From Paraburkholderia acidicola (GTDB taxonomy: Bacteria; Pseudomonadota; Gammaproteobacteria; Burkholderiales; Burkholderiaceae): DNA of 64,000 nucleotides. Each line of letters begins with the position of its first letter. The stretch's first letter is position 1. Positions 53,122-61,975 of the stretch are shown one piece after another. Under the pieces are notes generated by a model. The model did not search any database. It saw only the letters and a list, made by a program, of their open reading frames with translations, and was not told the origin of the DNA. The stretch lies in contig NZ_MTZV01000006.1 of NCBI RefSeq assembly GCF_002362315.1, positions 1,922,001 to 1,986,000 on the forward strand. Direction: 5' to 3'. Position numbers and translations under genes: made by a program.

Positions 53122-54948
53122 ATGTTGTTTGGGCGCATTGCGGGGCTCATCGAAGCGGGCGATCTGGTGGACGCCGCACACGAAATTGCACACTGGCGCA
53201 GCGCGCAGCCGGACGATGCCGGCGCGCTGACGCTGGCTGCCCGCGTGATGCGCCTGTGCGGTCGTTACGGCGAAGCGACGACGACGCTCGATCGTGCGCT
53301 TGTGACCGTGCCCGGCTTCGTGCCGGCTCTCGTCGAGATGGCGCGTACGACGCGGACGCAGGGGCACGTCGGGCCGGCCACCGAATGGTTCGCGCGCGCC
53401 TGGCAAACCCAGCAAACGACGCGAAGCGAATACGGCGACCGCGGCGACCACGACTGGCCCGCCGAATGGATGGAACTGCTCGCGCAAGCTGGACGCAATC
53501 AGGAAGGGCGCGATATCGCGGCGGCGTGGTGCGAGCGGGACGGTAGCCGCGCGGCACCGTGGTTCACTTTAGGCCTGGTGAATCAGCGCGACGGCCAGTT
53601 GAACGCCGCCTTCGATGCCTACAGCCGCGCAATGCAGATCGATGCCGATCTGCCGATGCTGCGTAGCAATCTCGCTGCGTTATACAACCAGATGAAGGAC
53701 GCGCAGACGGCGCGACGGCTCGCGATGGATGTCATCCGCGGCGAGCCGGAGAATTCGCTCGCATGGGTCAACCTGTCGAGCGCTTACCTGGCGCTGCGCC
53801 AGCCCGAGAACGCATTGATCGCCGCCGATCGCGCGTGCGTGCTCGCACCTTCCTACAACGAGGCGCTCGGTGGCCGGATCAGCGCGCTCAAGGAACTGCA
53901 GCGCTGGGATGACGCGTTGGCGACGGCGGTCCACCTCGCACAACTCGCGCCGAACAATCCGCGGGTGCAATGGACGGTCGCCATGCTGCAACTGGTTCGC
54001 GGCGACTACGCGAACGGTCTCATCAATCATGAGGCGCGCTGGCAAGGCTCGGGCGAACTGGCCAAAGTGCCGGTGTTCCGGCCGGAGCACCGCTGGCAGG
54101 GCGAGGATCTCGCGGGCAAGACCTTGTTCGTGTGGGGTGAGCAGGGCTTTGGCGATGCGTTCCAGTTCGTGCGCTTCGTTCCATTGATCGCAGAACGCGT
54201 GAGAGCGGCAGGCGGCAAGCTGGCCTACAACTGCTTTGCCGGGGTGCTGCCCTTGTTTCAGCGCAGTCTTGCGCGCTATGGAATCGAACCGGTCGCGCAC
54301 AACACGGGCAACCTGGCCACGTTCGACTTTCATGTACCGATCGGCAGCCTGCCGCTGATGCTCGGCATGACTCCAGAGACGCTGCCTGTGCCAGAAGGTT
54401 ATCTGCTCGCGGATGCGGGCAAGGTTGCGCGGTGGCGCGGCAAGCTCGGCGGCCCGGAGAAGCTGCGTGTCGGCCTGGTGTGGAGCGGTAGCCGCGGACA
54501 TCAGCGCAATCCGCTGCGTTCGATCGATCCCATGAAATATGCGCAGACGTTCGCCGGTGTGGCGGGAGTCGAGTTTTACAGCCTTCAGGTTGACGACCGC
54601 GACAGTGTTGTCCGGATGCGCGAAGCCGGCTTGCCGGTGAACGATCCGACGCCGGAGCTTGCGTCGTTCGACGATACCGCCGCGCTGATGAGCAGCCTCG
54701 ATCTGGTGATCACCGTATGCACGTCGGTCGTGCATCTGGGCGGCGCGCTTGGTGTGCCGACGTGGCTGCTGGTCGACGTCAATCCGCATTGGGTGTGGAT
54801 GCTCGAGCGTAGCGATAGCCCGTGGTATAGCAGCTTGAGGCTGTTCAGACAGTCTGCGTATGGGGACTGGTCGCCGGTGCTTGACGCGCTACAGACAGCG
54901 TTGCGGGAACGTGCGGAACAGCATGCGAGGCAGCAGCACTCAAGCTGA
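53122..54948 (+). CDS. TPR protein with GT9/heptosyltransferase-like domain, second copy
   Basis: A 608-residue cytoplasmic protein: TPR-rich residues ~1-290 (FTLGLVNQRDGQLNAAFDAY, AWVNLSSAYLALRQPENALI), then a GT-B-like half with FVWGEQGFGDAFQFVRFVPL, LRVGLVWSGSRGHQRNPLRS and LVITVCTSVVHLGGALGVPT. In the last block Cys replaces the usual Asp, while His is kept. The ATG at 53122 with GGTGG upstream is preferred to GTG at 53110. TPR plus GT recalls autotransporter heptosyltransferases and OGT-like enzymes that modify Ser/Thr; that role is inferred from the adhesin context. Confidence 0.82.
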   Translation: MLFGRIAGLIEAGDLVDAAHEIAHWRSAQPDDAGALTLAARVMRLCGRYGEATTTLDRALVTVPGFVPALVEMARTTRTQGHVGPATEWFARAWQTQQTTRSEYGDRGDHDWPAEWMELLAQAGRNQEGRDIAAAWCERDGSRAAPWFTLGLVNQRDGQLNAAFDAYSRAMQIDADLPMLRSNLAALYNQMKDAQTARRLAMDVIRGEPENSLAWVNLSSAYLALRQPENALIAADRACVLAPSYNEALGGRISALKELQRWDDALATAVHLAQLAPNNPRVQWTVAMLQLVRGDYANGLINHEARWQGSGELAKVPVFRPEHRWQGEDLAGKTLFVWGEQGFGDAFQFVRFVPLIAERVRAAGGKLAYNCFAGVLPLFQRSLARYGIEPVAHNTGNLATFDFHVPIGSLPLMLGMTPETLPVPEGYLLADAGKVARWRGKLGGPEKLRVGLVWSGSRGHQRNPLRSIDPMKYAQTFAGVAGVEFYSLQVDDRDSVVRMREAGLPVNDPTPELASFDDTAALMSSLDLVITVCTSVVHLGGALGVPTWLLVDVNPHWVWMLERSDSPWYSSLRLFRQSAYGDWSPVLDALQTALRERAEQHARQQHSS

Positions 54949-55078
54949 CGCCAGCCGATGGGGTATGCGGCGCACCGTACCCACCGTACCCCTGTGCAAG
55001 ACCCGCGCGCCGTCTTACCATTCGCTCACAGCGATGCGAAGCGCCCTTAATCTCGAATCTCGACTGAAGAGCTGACTC

Positions 55079-55774
55079 ATGTCCTCAGACAACACGTCCG
55101 ATGTCTTTCTCAAGATCTACCGCGAGCAGAGCTGGCCCTCTGCCGGCAGCGTGTCCGGTTGGGGATCGGAGCTGCGCAACACCGAACAGATCATTCGCGA
55201 ACTGCCGGGATTCCTGCGGCGCTTCTTCGTGAGAACGATGATCGATGTGCCCTGTGGGGATTTCAACTGGATGCGCCACGTCGACCTCGACGGGATCGAC
55301 TATATCGGCGCGGACATCGTCCCCGATCTGATCAGGGCAAACGAGGCAACTTACGGTTCGGCACATCGGCGCTTCCTGCATCTGGACCTGCTTAGCGATT
55401 CGCTGCCGGACTGCGACCTGATCTTCTGTCGCGACTGCCTGTTCCACTTTTCTCACGCGGACGTGTTTCGCGCGTTCGAGACGTTCGCGAAGAGCCGCGC
55501 GCGCTATCTGCTGACAACCACCTTCACCTGCCGCACCTACCCGCGTAACGGAAACATCGAGACGGGCCAGTGGACGCCGATCAATCTCGAGATGGCACCG
55601 TACGATTTGCCTGCCCCTCGTGCCTTGCTGATTGAAGGCAGCAACGAAAGCATCATTTACGGCCCGGACAATGTCACGGTGCCGCAGTTTGATCGCTGTC
55701 TCGGGCTATGGGACATCGACGTGATTCGCGAGCGGCTGCGGCAACGCAATGCGCAGGCGGGACCGGCGTCATGA
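55079..55774 (+). CDS. SAM-dependent class I methyltransferase
   Basis: A 231-residue methyltransferase. Motif I is MIDVPCGDFNWM (~54-65), motif II YIGADIVPDLI, and the post-motif DLIFCRDCLFHFS corresponds to the active-site strand. It overlaps the double glycosyltransferase by ATGA, so it probably methylates a sugar added by this operon. The acceptor is unknown. Confidence 0.85.
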   Translation: MSSDNTSDVFLKIYREQSWPSAGSVSGWGSELRNTEQIIRELPGFLRRFFVRTMIDVPCGDFNWMRHVDLDGIDYIGADIVPDLIRANEATYGSAHRRFLHLDLLSDSLPDCDLIFCRDCLFHFSHADVFRAFETFAKSRARYLLTTTFTCRTYPRNGNIETGQWTPINLEMAPYDLPAPRALLIEGSNESIIYGPDNVTVPQFDRCLGLWDIDVIRERLRQRNAQAGPAS

Positions 55775-57087
55775 TCGTATTGAGCCACTTCCGGCAGCCC
55801 GCGGCGGCCAGCGTCGAGAATCATCGCGAGTACGCGCGGCGGCTCGGATATCGCCACACGTACAACGACGCGACGCAGATCACCGGCCGCGTGCCGCTGT
55901 GTTTTTTCTACAAGTACGAGTGGCTGCTGGATACGCTGCGACACGCCGCCGAAAACGAATGCGTGCTGCTGTTGAGCGAGGATGCGCTGATCATCGAGTC
56001 GGTGCCGCTCGAACGTCTTATCGAAGCGCGTGACTGGCTGCTCGTTCGCGCCGGTGGCCACGCGTTGCCACAGGTCGACGTGCAGATCTGGCGCAATACG
56101 CCGGCTGCACGCGCGGCGCTCGAGCAGGTCGTCGCGCGGGCGCGCCTGGGCGGTGAACCGCTGGCATCGGAGGCTGCGCTGTTCGCGGGTCTCGAGACGC
56201 TCCCCCACCTGGCCCTGATCGACCGGATCTGTCCGGTGATGGGCGCGGGCTATAACTACGATCCGGCATGGAACCGCGTTCCCACTTTCGCGATCAGTAT
56301 CGACGACGCGCCGGACATTCCCGAGAACAAGGGTGTGACACCGCGGTTTCGCGATGTGCTGGCGAGTCACGTGAACCGGCACCTCGCGTCGGGGCTACCG
56401 CTGTTCGACTTTTCCATGTATCCGACGCCCGCAGCCGACGAGCGCAGCACTTACGGCCCGGGTCCAGGCTCGCGTATCGCGCTGACCATGCTCTATACGT
56501 CGAACATCGACATGTACGGCCGGATCGCGGAGCGCAATCTGCGCCGCTATTGCGAAGCGCACGGCTACACGCTGTACGTTCATCGTGACATCCCGAAGGA
56601 GATCGGTCTGAACGCCAGCGGCAACTGGTTCAAGCCGTGGCTGCTGCATGCTTATATGCAGCATCACGAGTGGGTGTTCTGGATCGATTCCGATGTGCTG
56701 ATCGCGGATCTGGACCGGCCGCTAGAAAGCCTGCTGGGCGGGCAGGACTGGGTACTCGCGCGCGATGTCGGACAGTGGGCGTTCAATTCGGGGGTGATGG
56801 GTTTTCGTCGCACGGAACCCAACGATGCGATGCTGCGCGATCTGATGCAGGAGATAACGGGGCTCGTCGACCGGTCGTCGGTGTATGCGAGCAATGGCGA
56901 TCAGATGTACTTCATCGAAGCGATGACGCGCGCAGGTCTGCTGGAAGAAGGCACCGTGCTGGATACGACGGTCTTCAATACACCGTGGATGCTGCGTCGA
57001 CCCGACAGCTTCATCGTTCACTACTACGGGATGTGGACGGAAATGCGTGCGTTGCTGATGGCGCACGACGACGCGTTACTCGACTAG
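55771..57087 (+). CDS. Two-module GT34-like (GMA12/MNN10) glycosyltransferase
   Basis: A 438-residue protein with two related halves. The C-terminal module (~235-435) has HGYTLYVHRDIP, NWFKPWLLHAYM and the metal/nucleotide-sugar motif FWIDSDVLIAD (D306-S307-D308), then AFNSGVMGFR and GDQMYFIEA, as in GT34 alpha-galactosyl/mannosyltransferases. The N-terminal module repeats the layout (LGYRHTYND, YKYEWLLDTL, VLLLSEDALI) with SED for DSD and may be inactive. It is the last gene of the glycosylation operon, followed by a hairpin terminator. Confidence 0.83.
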   Translation: MIVLSHFRQPAAASVENHREYARRLGYRHTYNDATQITGRVPLCFFYKYEWLLDTLRHAAENECVLLLSEDALIIESVPLERLIEARDWLLVRAGGHALPQVDVQIWRNTPAARAALEQVVARARLGGEPLASEAALFAGLETLPHLALIDRICPVMGAGYNYDPAWNRVPTFAISIDDAPDIPENKGVTPRFRDVLASHVNRHLASGLPLFDFSMYPTPAADERSTYGPGPGSRIALTMLYTSNIDMYGRIAERNLRRYCEAHGYTLYVHRDIPKEIGLNASGNWFKPWLLHAYMQHHEWVFWIDSDVLIADLDRPLESLLGGQDWVLARDVGQWAFNSGVMGFRRTEPNDAMLRDLMQEITGLVDRSSVYASNGDQMYFIEAMTRAGLLEEGTVLDTTVFNTPWMLRRPDSFIVHYYGMWTEMRALLMAHDDALLD

Positions 57088-57097
57088 CGCAGCAAAA

Positions 57098-57125
57098 CGC
57101 CGCGCACCGGTCAAGGTGCGCGGCG
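57098..57125 (-). terminator. Terminator between the glycosyltransferase operon and the OmpA gene
   Basis: A perfect 11-bp stem (CGCCGCGCACC, loop GGTCAA, complement). Read on the minus strand it ends in TTTT, so it best serves the OmpA-like gene; it may also slow transcription from the plus-strand operon. Confidence 0.75.
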
Positions 57126-57151
57126 AGACAAACAGTCAGTCAGCTCAACGA

Positions 57152-57826
57152 TCAGCGTGCGGTAACGGTCACGCGACGGTTCTTCGCGCGTCCTTCCCGC
57201 GTGGCATTCGATGCGACCGGATTATCCGGACCGAAGCCATGCGCTTCGAACGCAGCCGATTTCAAACCGTGCCCCTTCAGATAACCGAGCACGCTCTCGG
57301 CGCGACGACGGGAGAGCCCCTCGTTATGCGCACGCGAGCCGGTCGAATCGGTATAGCCGCTCACCGTCACGTTGGCGAACGTCGCGTCCTTGCTGGCCGC
57401 GATCAGTTCATCGAGCTTCGCGGTCGCGGCCGGCGTGAGGTCGGCACGGTCGGTCACGAAGTTCGCTTCGCCGCTCAGTTCGAGGGTCTGCGGCGCGGCG
57501 GCCGGAACGGGCACGGGCGCCGGCGGAGCGGCTGCCACTTCCGGCGCACCGCACTGGAACGTGAGGGTGCGCGGGTTGGCGGCGGAGCCGTCGGTGCGTA
57601 GCGCGTCGATCGACTGAATGACCTGCACGGGTTGATCGCCGCAAATATGCTGTGCGGTTTTCATGCAGTTATTCGAGTTTTCGAAGATACCGCCGCATTC
57701 GACCCGATAAGCCTTCGGATGTCCCGGCATATCGATTGAATAAGCGGTGAACGTCGGTCCGGACGAGGCTGTGCAACCCGTGAGGGCGGCAGCGAGAACG
57801 AACCAGCAAAGGGCGATCTTTTTCAT
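57152..57826 (-). CDS. OmpA-family outer-membrane lipoprotein
   Basis: A 224-residue lipoprotein with lipobox LTGC (C18). Residues ~115-220 form an OmpA-like peptidoglycan-binding domain: NFVTDRADLTPAATAKLDEL, VTVSGYTDSTGSRAHNEGLS, RRAESVLGYL and GPDNPVASNATREGRAKNRR. It anchors the outer membrane to murein. I chose the ATG at 57826 so that the lipobox lies at the N-terminus. It is convergent with the glycosylation operon. Confidence 0.93.
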   Translation of the reverse strand: MKKIALCWFVLAAALTGCTASSGPTFTAYSIDMPGHPKAYRVECGGIFENSNNCMKTAQHICGDQPVQVIQSIDALRTDGSAANPRTLTFQCGAPEVAAAPPAPVPVPAAAPQTLELSGEANFVTDRADLTPAATAKLDELIAASKDATFANVTVSGYTDSTGSRAHNEGLSRRRAESVLGYLKGHGLKSAAFEAHGFGPDNPVASNATREGRAKNRRVTVTAR

Positions 57827-58432
57827 GTTGGTGTTTGAATAATGAAGTTCGACTGGCGGCTGGTCATTGCCGGACCCGGCGCGCACTGTTGCCCATTAGA
57901 AAGCGGCACAGCCGCTTGACCGATGTCGACTATAGCTTAGTGCATTTCTCCGGTTTGCCAAGAAATGTCAGATCAAATGCAGGCTTATATCGTGCCTGCC
58001 GGGCTGCCTGGTTCTCCGGTAATGCCAGATTGGTGCATCCCGCATAAATCCGCTACTCACGACCGGTGAAAACCGGTTGCCCGGACCTGATTCAGGTGTG
58101 ATTCCGGAATTTACGGTACGTGATTCGAGCTGGATTGAACGGAGAGTGGCTTCCGGTGATGTGCCAATACCCGGTCAAATAAACCCCGGATTTTTCATTG
58201 TTTGACAGTTTTTGTTTGGGGCTTCCAGGAGAATACCTCTAGTAAAGTAGTTGCACCGCGTAGGCTCGGCACAGTTTCTCGATCGCCCGGCAACTCTCAT
58301 CGAATAAAAGAATCGCGATCGTGGTGTCTTACGGGGAGCGTCACAAACGGCGAGGCATCGCCGCTTTTGTCGCGCGGCGCAGCAGTCCATGAGTATTACT
58401 ACAGCAGGCCAGCTACCAGGACCGGTATCAGC
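57827..58432. other. ~600-bp region upstream of the second orphan response regulator
   Basis: No credible gene. A block CATTGTTTGACAGTT at about 58196-58210 matches 13 of 15 bases of CATTATTTGACAATT upstream of the adhesin (39531-39545) and includes a TTGACA -35-like box. The response-regulator frame is open from 58202, but the receiver domain begins only at 58433. Confidence 0.45.
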
Positions 58433-59119
58433 ATGAGAGTTTGTATTCTTGATAACGACATCCAGATCCTCGATATGATCAGCCGCGTTCTGGAAAGCGC
58501 GGGCCATGTATGCCACCAGTTTACCGAGGGCCGCACGCTGATCAAGCACCTCCAGCGGCAATCGCTCGATCTCCTGGTACTCGAATGGAATCTGCCCGAT
58601 ATTTCGGGTGGCGAGGTACTGAGCTGGGTTCGCAAACATCTACCGCCCGGTGTCCTGGTGCTGTTTCTGACCAACCGGCGCCGCGATACCGACATCGTGT
58701 CCATCTTCAACGGCGGCGCGGACGACTGCGTGGTCAAGCCGGTATCGCCGAGCGTGCTGGCGGCGCGTATCGAATCGCTGCTGCGTCGCAAACACATACC
58801 CGCGTCCGTTGCCGATGCCGTTTCGTTCGGCCCTTACACGTTCCACGGTGGTGGCACGGTCACGATGAACGACAACGTGCTGCCGTTGACTCGCAAGGAG
58901 CGTGATCTCGCATTGATGCTGTTCCAGCATATGAACCAGCCGGTGTCGCGTGACCATTTGCTCGAGGTGGTGTGGAAGTCGGATGCGCGGTTCGAGTCGA
59001 GAACCGTCGACACACATATTTCCGTATTGAGAAAAAAGCTGCAGTTCCAACCGGATGCCGGATTCAGGATCACGACGATCTATGGATACGGTTACCGTCT
59101 CGAAGCCGTCGGTGAGTAG
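58433..59119 (+). CDS. Orphan OmpR-type response regulator with Glu at the phosphorylation site
   Basis: A 228-residue paralogue of the regulator at 37273-38001. The receiver has LDND (7-9 acid pocket partly changed), then LLVLEWNLPDISG with E51 where the paralogue has D51, and the conserved Lys in VKPVS. The winged helix ends IYGYGYRLEAVGE. Glu at this place often mimics phosphorylation, so the protein may be active without a kinase. No kinase gene is adjacent. The ATG at 58433 starts MRVCILDND. Confidence 0.92.
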   Translation: MRVCILDNDIQILDMISRVLESAGHVCHQFTEGRTLIKHLQRQSLDLLVLEWNLPDISGGEVLSWVRKHLPPGVLVLFLTNRRRDTDIVSIFNGGADDCVVKPVSPSVLAARIESLLRRKHIPASVADAVSFGPYTFHGGGTVTMNDNVLPLTRKERDLALMLFQHMNQPVSRDHLLEVVWKSDARFESRTVDTHISVLRKKLQFQPDAGFRITTIYGYGYRLEAVGE

Positions 59120-59665
59120 GTCGCGCAGACGCATCGCTTCCGTGCCGTTGCTGAGTATGTCCGGATCATTCGTCCCAGAGGCGCACACGTGCGCCCCCTG
59201 ATGGCGATGCGCTGATCCGTTCGGTCTCGCTGTTCGGCGAATGTTCCTGCACTTGCCGGTCCAGCGCCGATGCCGATGCCGACATGCGCCTGCCCGCATA
59301 CAGGGTGGTCTCTGCGCGGCGCTCGCTGCGCTGTGACGCTGTCTTAAACCGCGCATGCTTTTTCATAGGCACCCGTCAGATCAGTCGCCGTGTGCGCGCT
59401 AGATCGACGTCAGGGTGACGTGGCAGCGCACAGCGTGGAGTCGAGTCTAGCCTGGGCACCCGTGGCAGACCTTTAACTATTGTCAAAACGAGGCAAATTG
59501 AGTTGTGCCAAACCAGGTAATTAAATAATGTCCTGATCGAAGTGATCGACCGGTCCCACGACGGGCCGCGAGACAGTGGACCCAACAGCGCCTTGCCGCG
59601 CGCTGCCGGGAGTCCGGGACCGCAGGGCAAACCTCGAGCGGTCGTACTCGGCACAAGCACTATAA
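59120..59665. other. ~550-bp region upstream of the sigma-54 activator
   Basis: No supported gene. A 68-residue reverse frame (59166-59372) is discussed under rejected items. A TTTTGACAATAG element lies on the minus strand near 59,480. The stretch around 59,480-59,530 is AT-rich and may hold the promoter. Confidence 0.4.
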
Positions 59666-61066
59666 ATGCAAACCACGAGACACACCCTGGTCCTCACAGC
59701 CGGGCAGCCGTCCGGATGGGTGCGCGACCTCGAGTGTCAGGCGTGGTCGATCGCCACCGCGCTGCCAACCCACGAGCTACGACGCACGCTGGACGCGAAT
59801 GTCCTGACGTGCGTTGTCGTCGACTTTACGCACGGCTTCGACAACGATGCTCATGCGGCGCTTGAACGGTTGCTCGCGTTGCCGAACGTCGGAGCGGTCG
59901 GCCTCGTCGCTCCGGGCCAGCTCGAAGATCCGCCGGTGCGTCACCTTGCAGTCGATCATTGCTTCGATGTTCTTTCAATGCCCGCTTCGCCGGCACAGTT
60001 AACACTCTCCATTGCCTATGCGTTCGATATGCTCGAGTCGCGTATGCACGAGCGTGATATCGACGGCAACCTGCTGCTGCGCGCGGGGCTCAAGGGCGGT
60101 CATCAGGTGCATGCGGAAGGCAGCATGATCGGTTCATGCGAAGCGATGGTCGCGCTGTTTCGCTCGATCCGTAAGGTCGCGAGGACCGATGCGCCGGTTT
60201 TTATCTCGGGTGAATCCGGTACCGGAAAGGAGCTGACTGCGCGCGAGATTCACGAACGTTCGGCGCGTCGCAACCGGCCGTTTGTCGCGATCAATTGCGG
60301 AGCGATTCCGCCGCATCTGCTGCAGTCGGAGCTATTCGGCTACGAGCGCGGTGCGTTCACCGGTGCGAACCAGCGCAAGATTGGCCGCGTCGAAGCGGCT
60401 ACGGGCGGCACGCTGTTTCTCGACGAGATCGGCGATCTGCCGTTCGAAAGCCAGGCGAGCCTGTTGCGTTTTCTGCAGGAAAAGAAGCTCGAGCGGGTCG
60501 GAGGGAATCAGTTGCACGATATCGACGTGCGGATCATCGCGGCGACACACATCGATATGCCGGCTGCTATCGAGAGCGGTCGCTTCCGCGCTGATCTGTT
60601 TCACCGTTTGTGTGTGCTGCGTATCGATGAACCACCGCTGCGCGCGCGAGGTACCGATATCGAGCTGCTCGCGCGGCGCATGCTTGATCGCTACCGTTCG
60701 GATTCACAGCGCATGGTGCGCGGATTCGCGCCGGACGCGATTGCCGCGCTCTATACCTACCCATGGCCCGGCAATGTTCGCGAGTTGATTAACCGGGTGC
60801 GGCGCGCGATCGTCATGTCGGACCGGCCCTTCATCACGGCGGACGATCTCGATCTAGGTGACTATGCGGATCGCAGTACGGTGTCGCTTGCTGAAGCGCG
60901 GGAAGAAGCGGATCGCGACGTGATCCAGATGGCATTGCTGAGAAATCGCGGCAGCCTGAGCAAGGCCGCAATCGATCTGAGGATTTCACGCGTCACGCTA
61001 ACGCGATTGCTGCGCGCGCGAGGGATGAGCGCCGCAGACTTTAGATCGTCGCGCGACGCGCGTTGA
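59666..61066 (+). CDS. Sigma-54-dependent transcriptional activator (VpsR/FleQ-like)
   Basis: A 466-residue bacterial enhancer-binding protein. Residues 1-130 form a degenerate receiver-like domain (VVVDFTH, D53). The AAA+ domain has Walker A GESGTGKE (182-189), the sigma-54 contact GAFTGA (229-234) and Walker B TLFLDEIGD, and FRADLFHRLCVLRI; a Fis-type helix-turn-helix ends it (GSLSKAAIDLRISRVTLTRL). VpsR- and Ber-type relatives bind c-di-GMP and drive matrix genes. It may control the adhesin locus, with the EAL protein in the same circuit; this is inferred. No clear ribosome site precedes the ATG. Confidence 0.9.
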   Translation: MQTTRHTLVLTAGQPSGWVRDLECQAWSIATALPTHELRRTLDANVLTCVVVDFTHGFDNDAHAALERLLALPNVGAVGLVAPGQLEDPPVRHLAVDHCFDVLSMPASPAQLTLSIAYAFDMLESRMHERDIDGNLLLRAGLKGGHQVHAEGSMIGSCEAMVALFRSIRKVARTDAPVFISGESGTGKELTAREIHERSARRNRPFVAINCGAIPPHLLQSELFGYERGAFTGANQRKIGRVEAATGGTLFLDEIGDLPFESQASLLRFLQEKKLERVGGNQLHDIDVRIIAATHIDMPAAIESGRFRADLFHRLCVLRIDEPPLRARGTDIELLARRMLDRYRSDSQRMVRGFAPDAIAALYTYPWPGNVRELINRVRRAIVMSDRPFITADDLDLGDYADRSTVSLAEAREEADRDVIQMALLRNRGSLSKAAIDLRISRVTLTRLLRARGMSAADFRSSRDAR

Positions 61067-61114
61067 CCGTTGGCAGCGTGAGGGAAAGTGCAGAAGAATG
61101 CAGCGAGCGGAGGT

Positions 61115-61519
61115 CTAGCGGCGGACCGGCCAGTCTACGGTGAGCGTTTGCAGGGGCCTCGGCTGAACGACCATCCTGCGGCTGCGCGATCCGTAGTCGG
61201 CGCAGATTGCGTCGGAACCGAACAGTTCAGTGGCGATGACCGACAGCACACCGTTCTCGTGCCAGCGCTGAAAATGGCGATGGCAGGTTTGATGTACGGG
61301 GTAGGTGTTAGGCATCGCGCTCCACGGCTTGCGATGATGAAGCACCCAGAAGATACCGTTGACGACCTGCCGGATATCCGCATGCGGACGGCCGCGACGC
61401 GGGCCGCTCGTTTTCATTTCCGGCAGCAGGGGCGCGACGCGCAACCACTCGTCTTCCGTGAGTTCGCGGAACGGCTGTTCGGGCAGCGTAGGGCTCAGTG
61501 GTAGTGGATTCGACGACAT
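61115..61519 (-). pseudogene. IS402/IS5-type transposase N-terminal domain without catalytic part
   Basis: A 134-residue frame with the IS402-like N-terminal domain: LTEDEWLRVAPLLPE, GRPHADIRQVVNGIFWVLHH, KPWSAMPNTYPVHQTCHRHF and QRWHENGVL. The DDE catalytic domain that should follow is absent; the frame ends in unrelated sequence. It may be the remnant of an IS5-group element or a retained stand-alone DNA-binding protein. No terminal inverted repeats were identified. Confidence 0.72.
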
Positions 61520-61705
61520 TCGCAGGCTGTAAAAGGCAGACGGAAAAACGCGCTCCGAACCGGCGGCGTGAGTTCAAAAGAATTGAGTGCGGATGCTCAC
61601 GATGAAGCGCACGACATGCGGGTCTAGGCTACCGCGAATGCCTGCGGGCAACTGTTAACGATTGACAAATGCGCGGTGGGTCACTGGGGTCTTCGCCTGA
61701 AGGGC

Positions 61706-61865
61706 GGTTGGCATTCAAGGACTTAGGGAAGCGAATCGCCAACCAGATGGAAGAGACGCTTACCTTTGTCTTTTTGGTGGCGAAACGATGAACGAAGATG
61801 TAGTGAGTATTGAAGAAGGGTTCGGTGATCTGCGAGAGCCACACGGTCGCACGCCGCCCATGACC
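61706..61865 (+). repeat. Left copy of a ~160-bp inverted repeat flanking the type VI module
   Basis: Matches 63660-63819 in opposite orientation with about 20 mismatches by eye, mostly transitions as between diverged coding copies. It encodes the C-terminus of one frame (...FLVAKR) overlapping by ATGA a second frame (MNEDVVSIEE...REPHGR), which stops early here. Probably a remnant of an insertion element. Confidence 0.75.
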
Positions 61866-61975
61866 TGACAGAGATGCTGATGGCGGCGTTGTGCGCGATC
61901 CTCTCGGGTGTGGCGGCTGGAGTTCGCGACGCTCAATCCGAAGTCGTTCGAAGCGTGCATTGTCCATTGGATGAG

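Noticed and set aside
59166..59372. 68-codon minus-strand frame before the sigma-54 activator.
   Set aside because: Low-complexity basic and Ser-rich product, no ribosome site, no recognisable family.
59490..59515. Minus-strand TTGGCACAACTCAATTTGC, like a sigma-54 promoter.
   Set aside because: The GG-to-GC spacing is 13 bp instead of the required 10.
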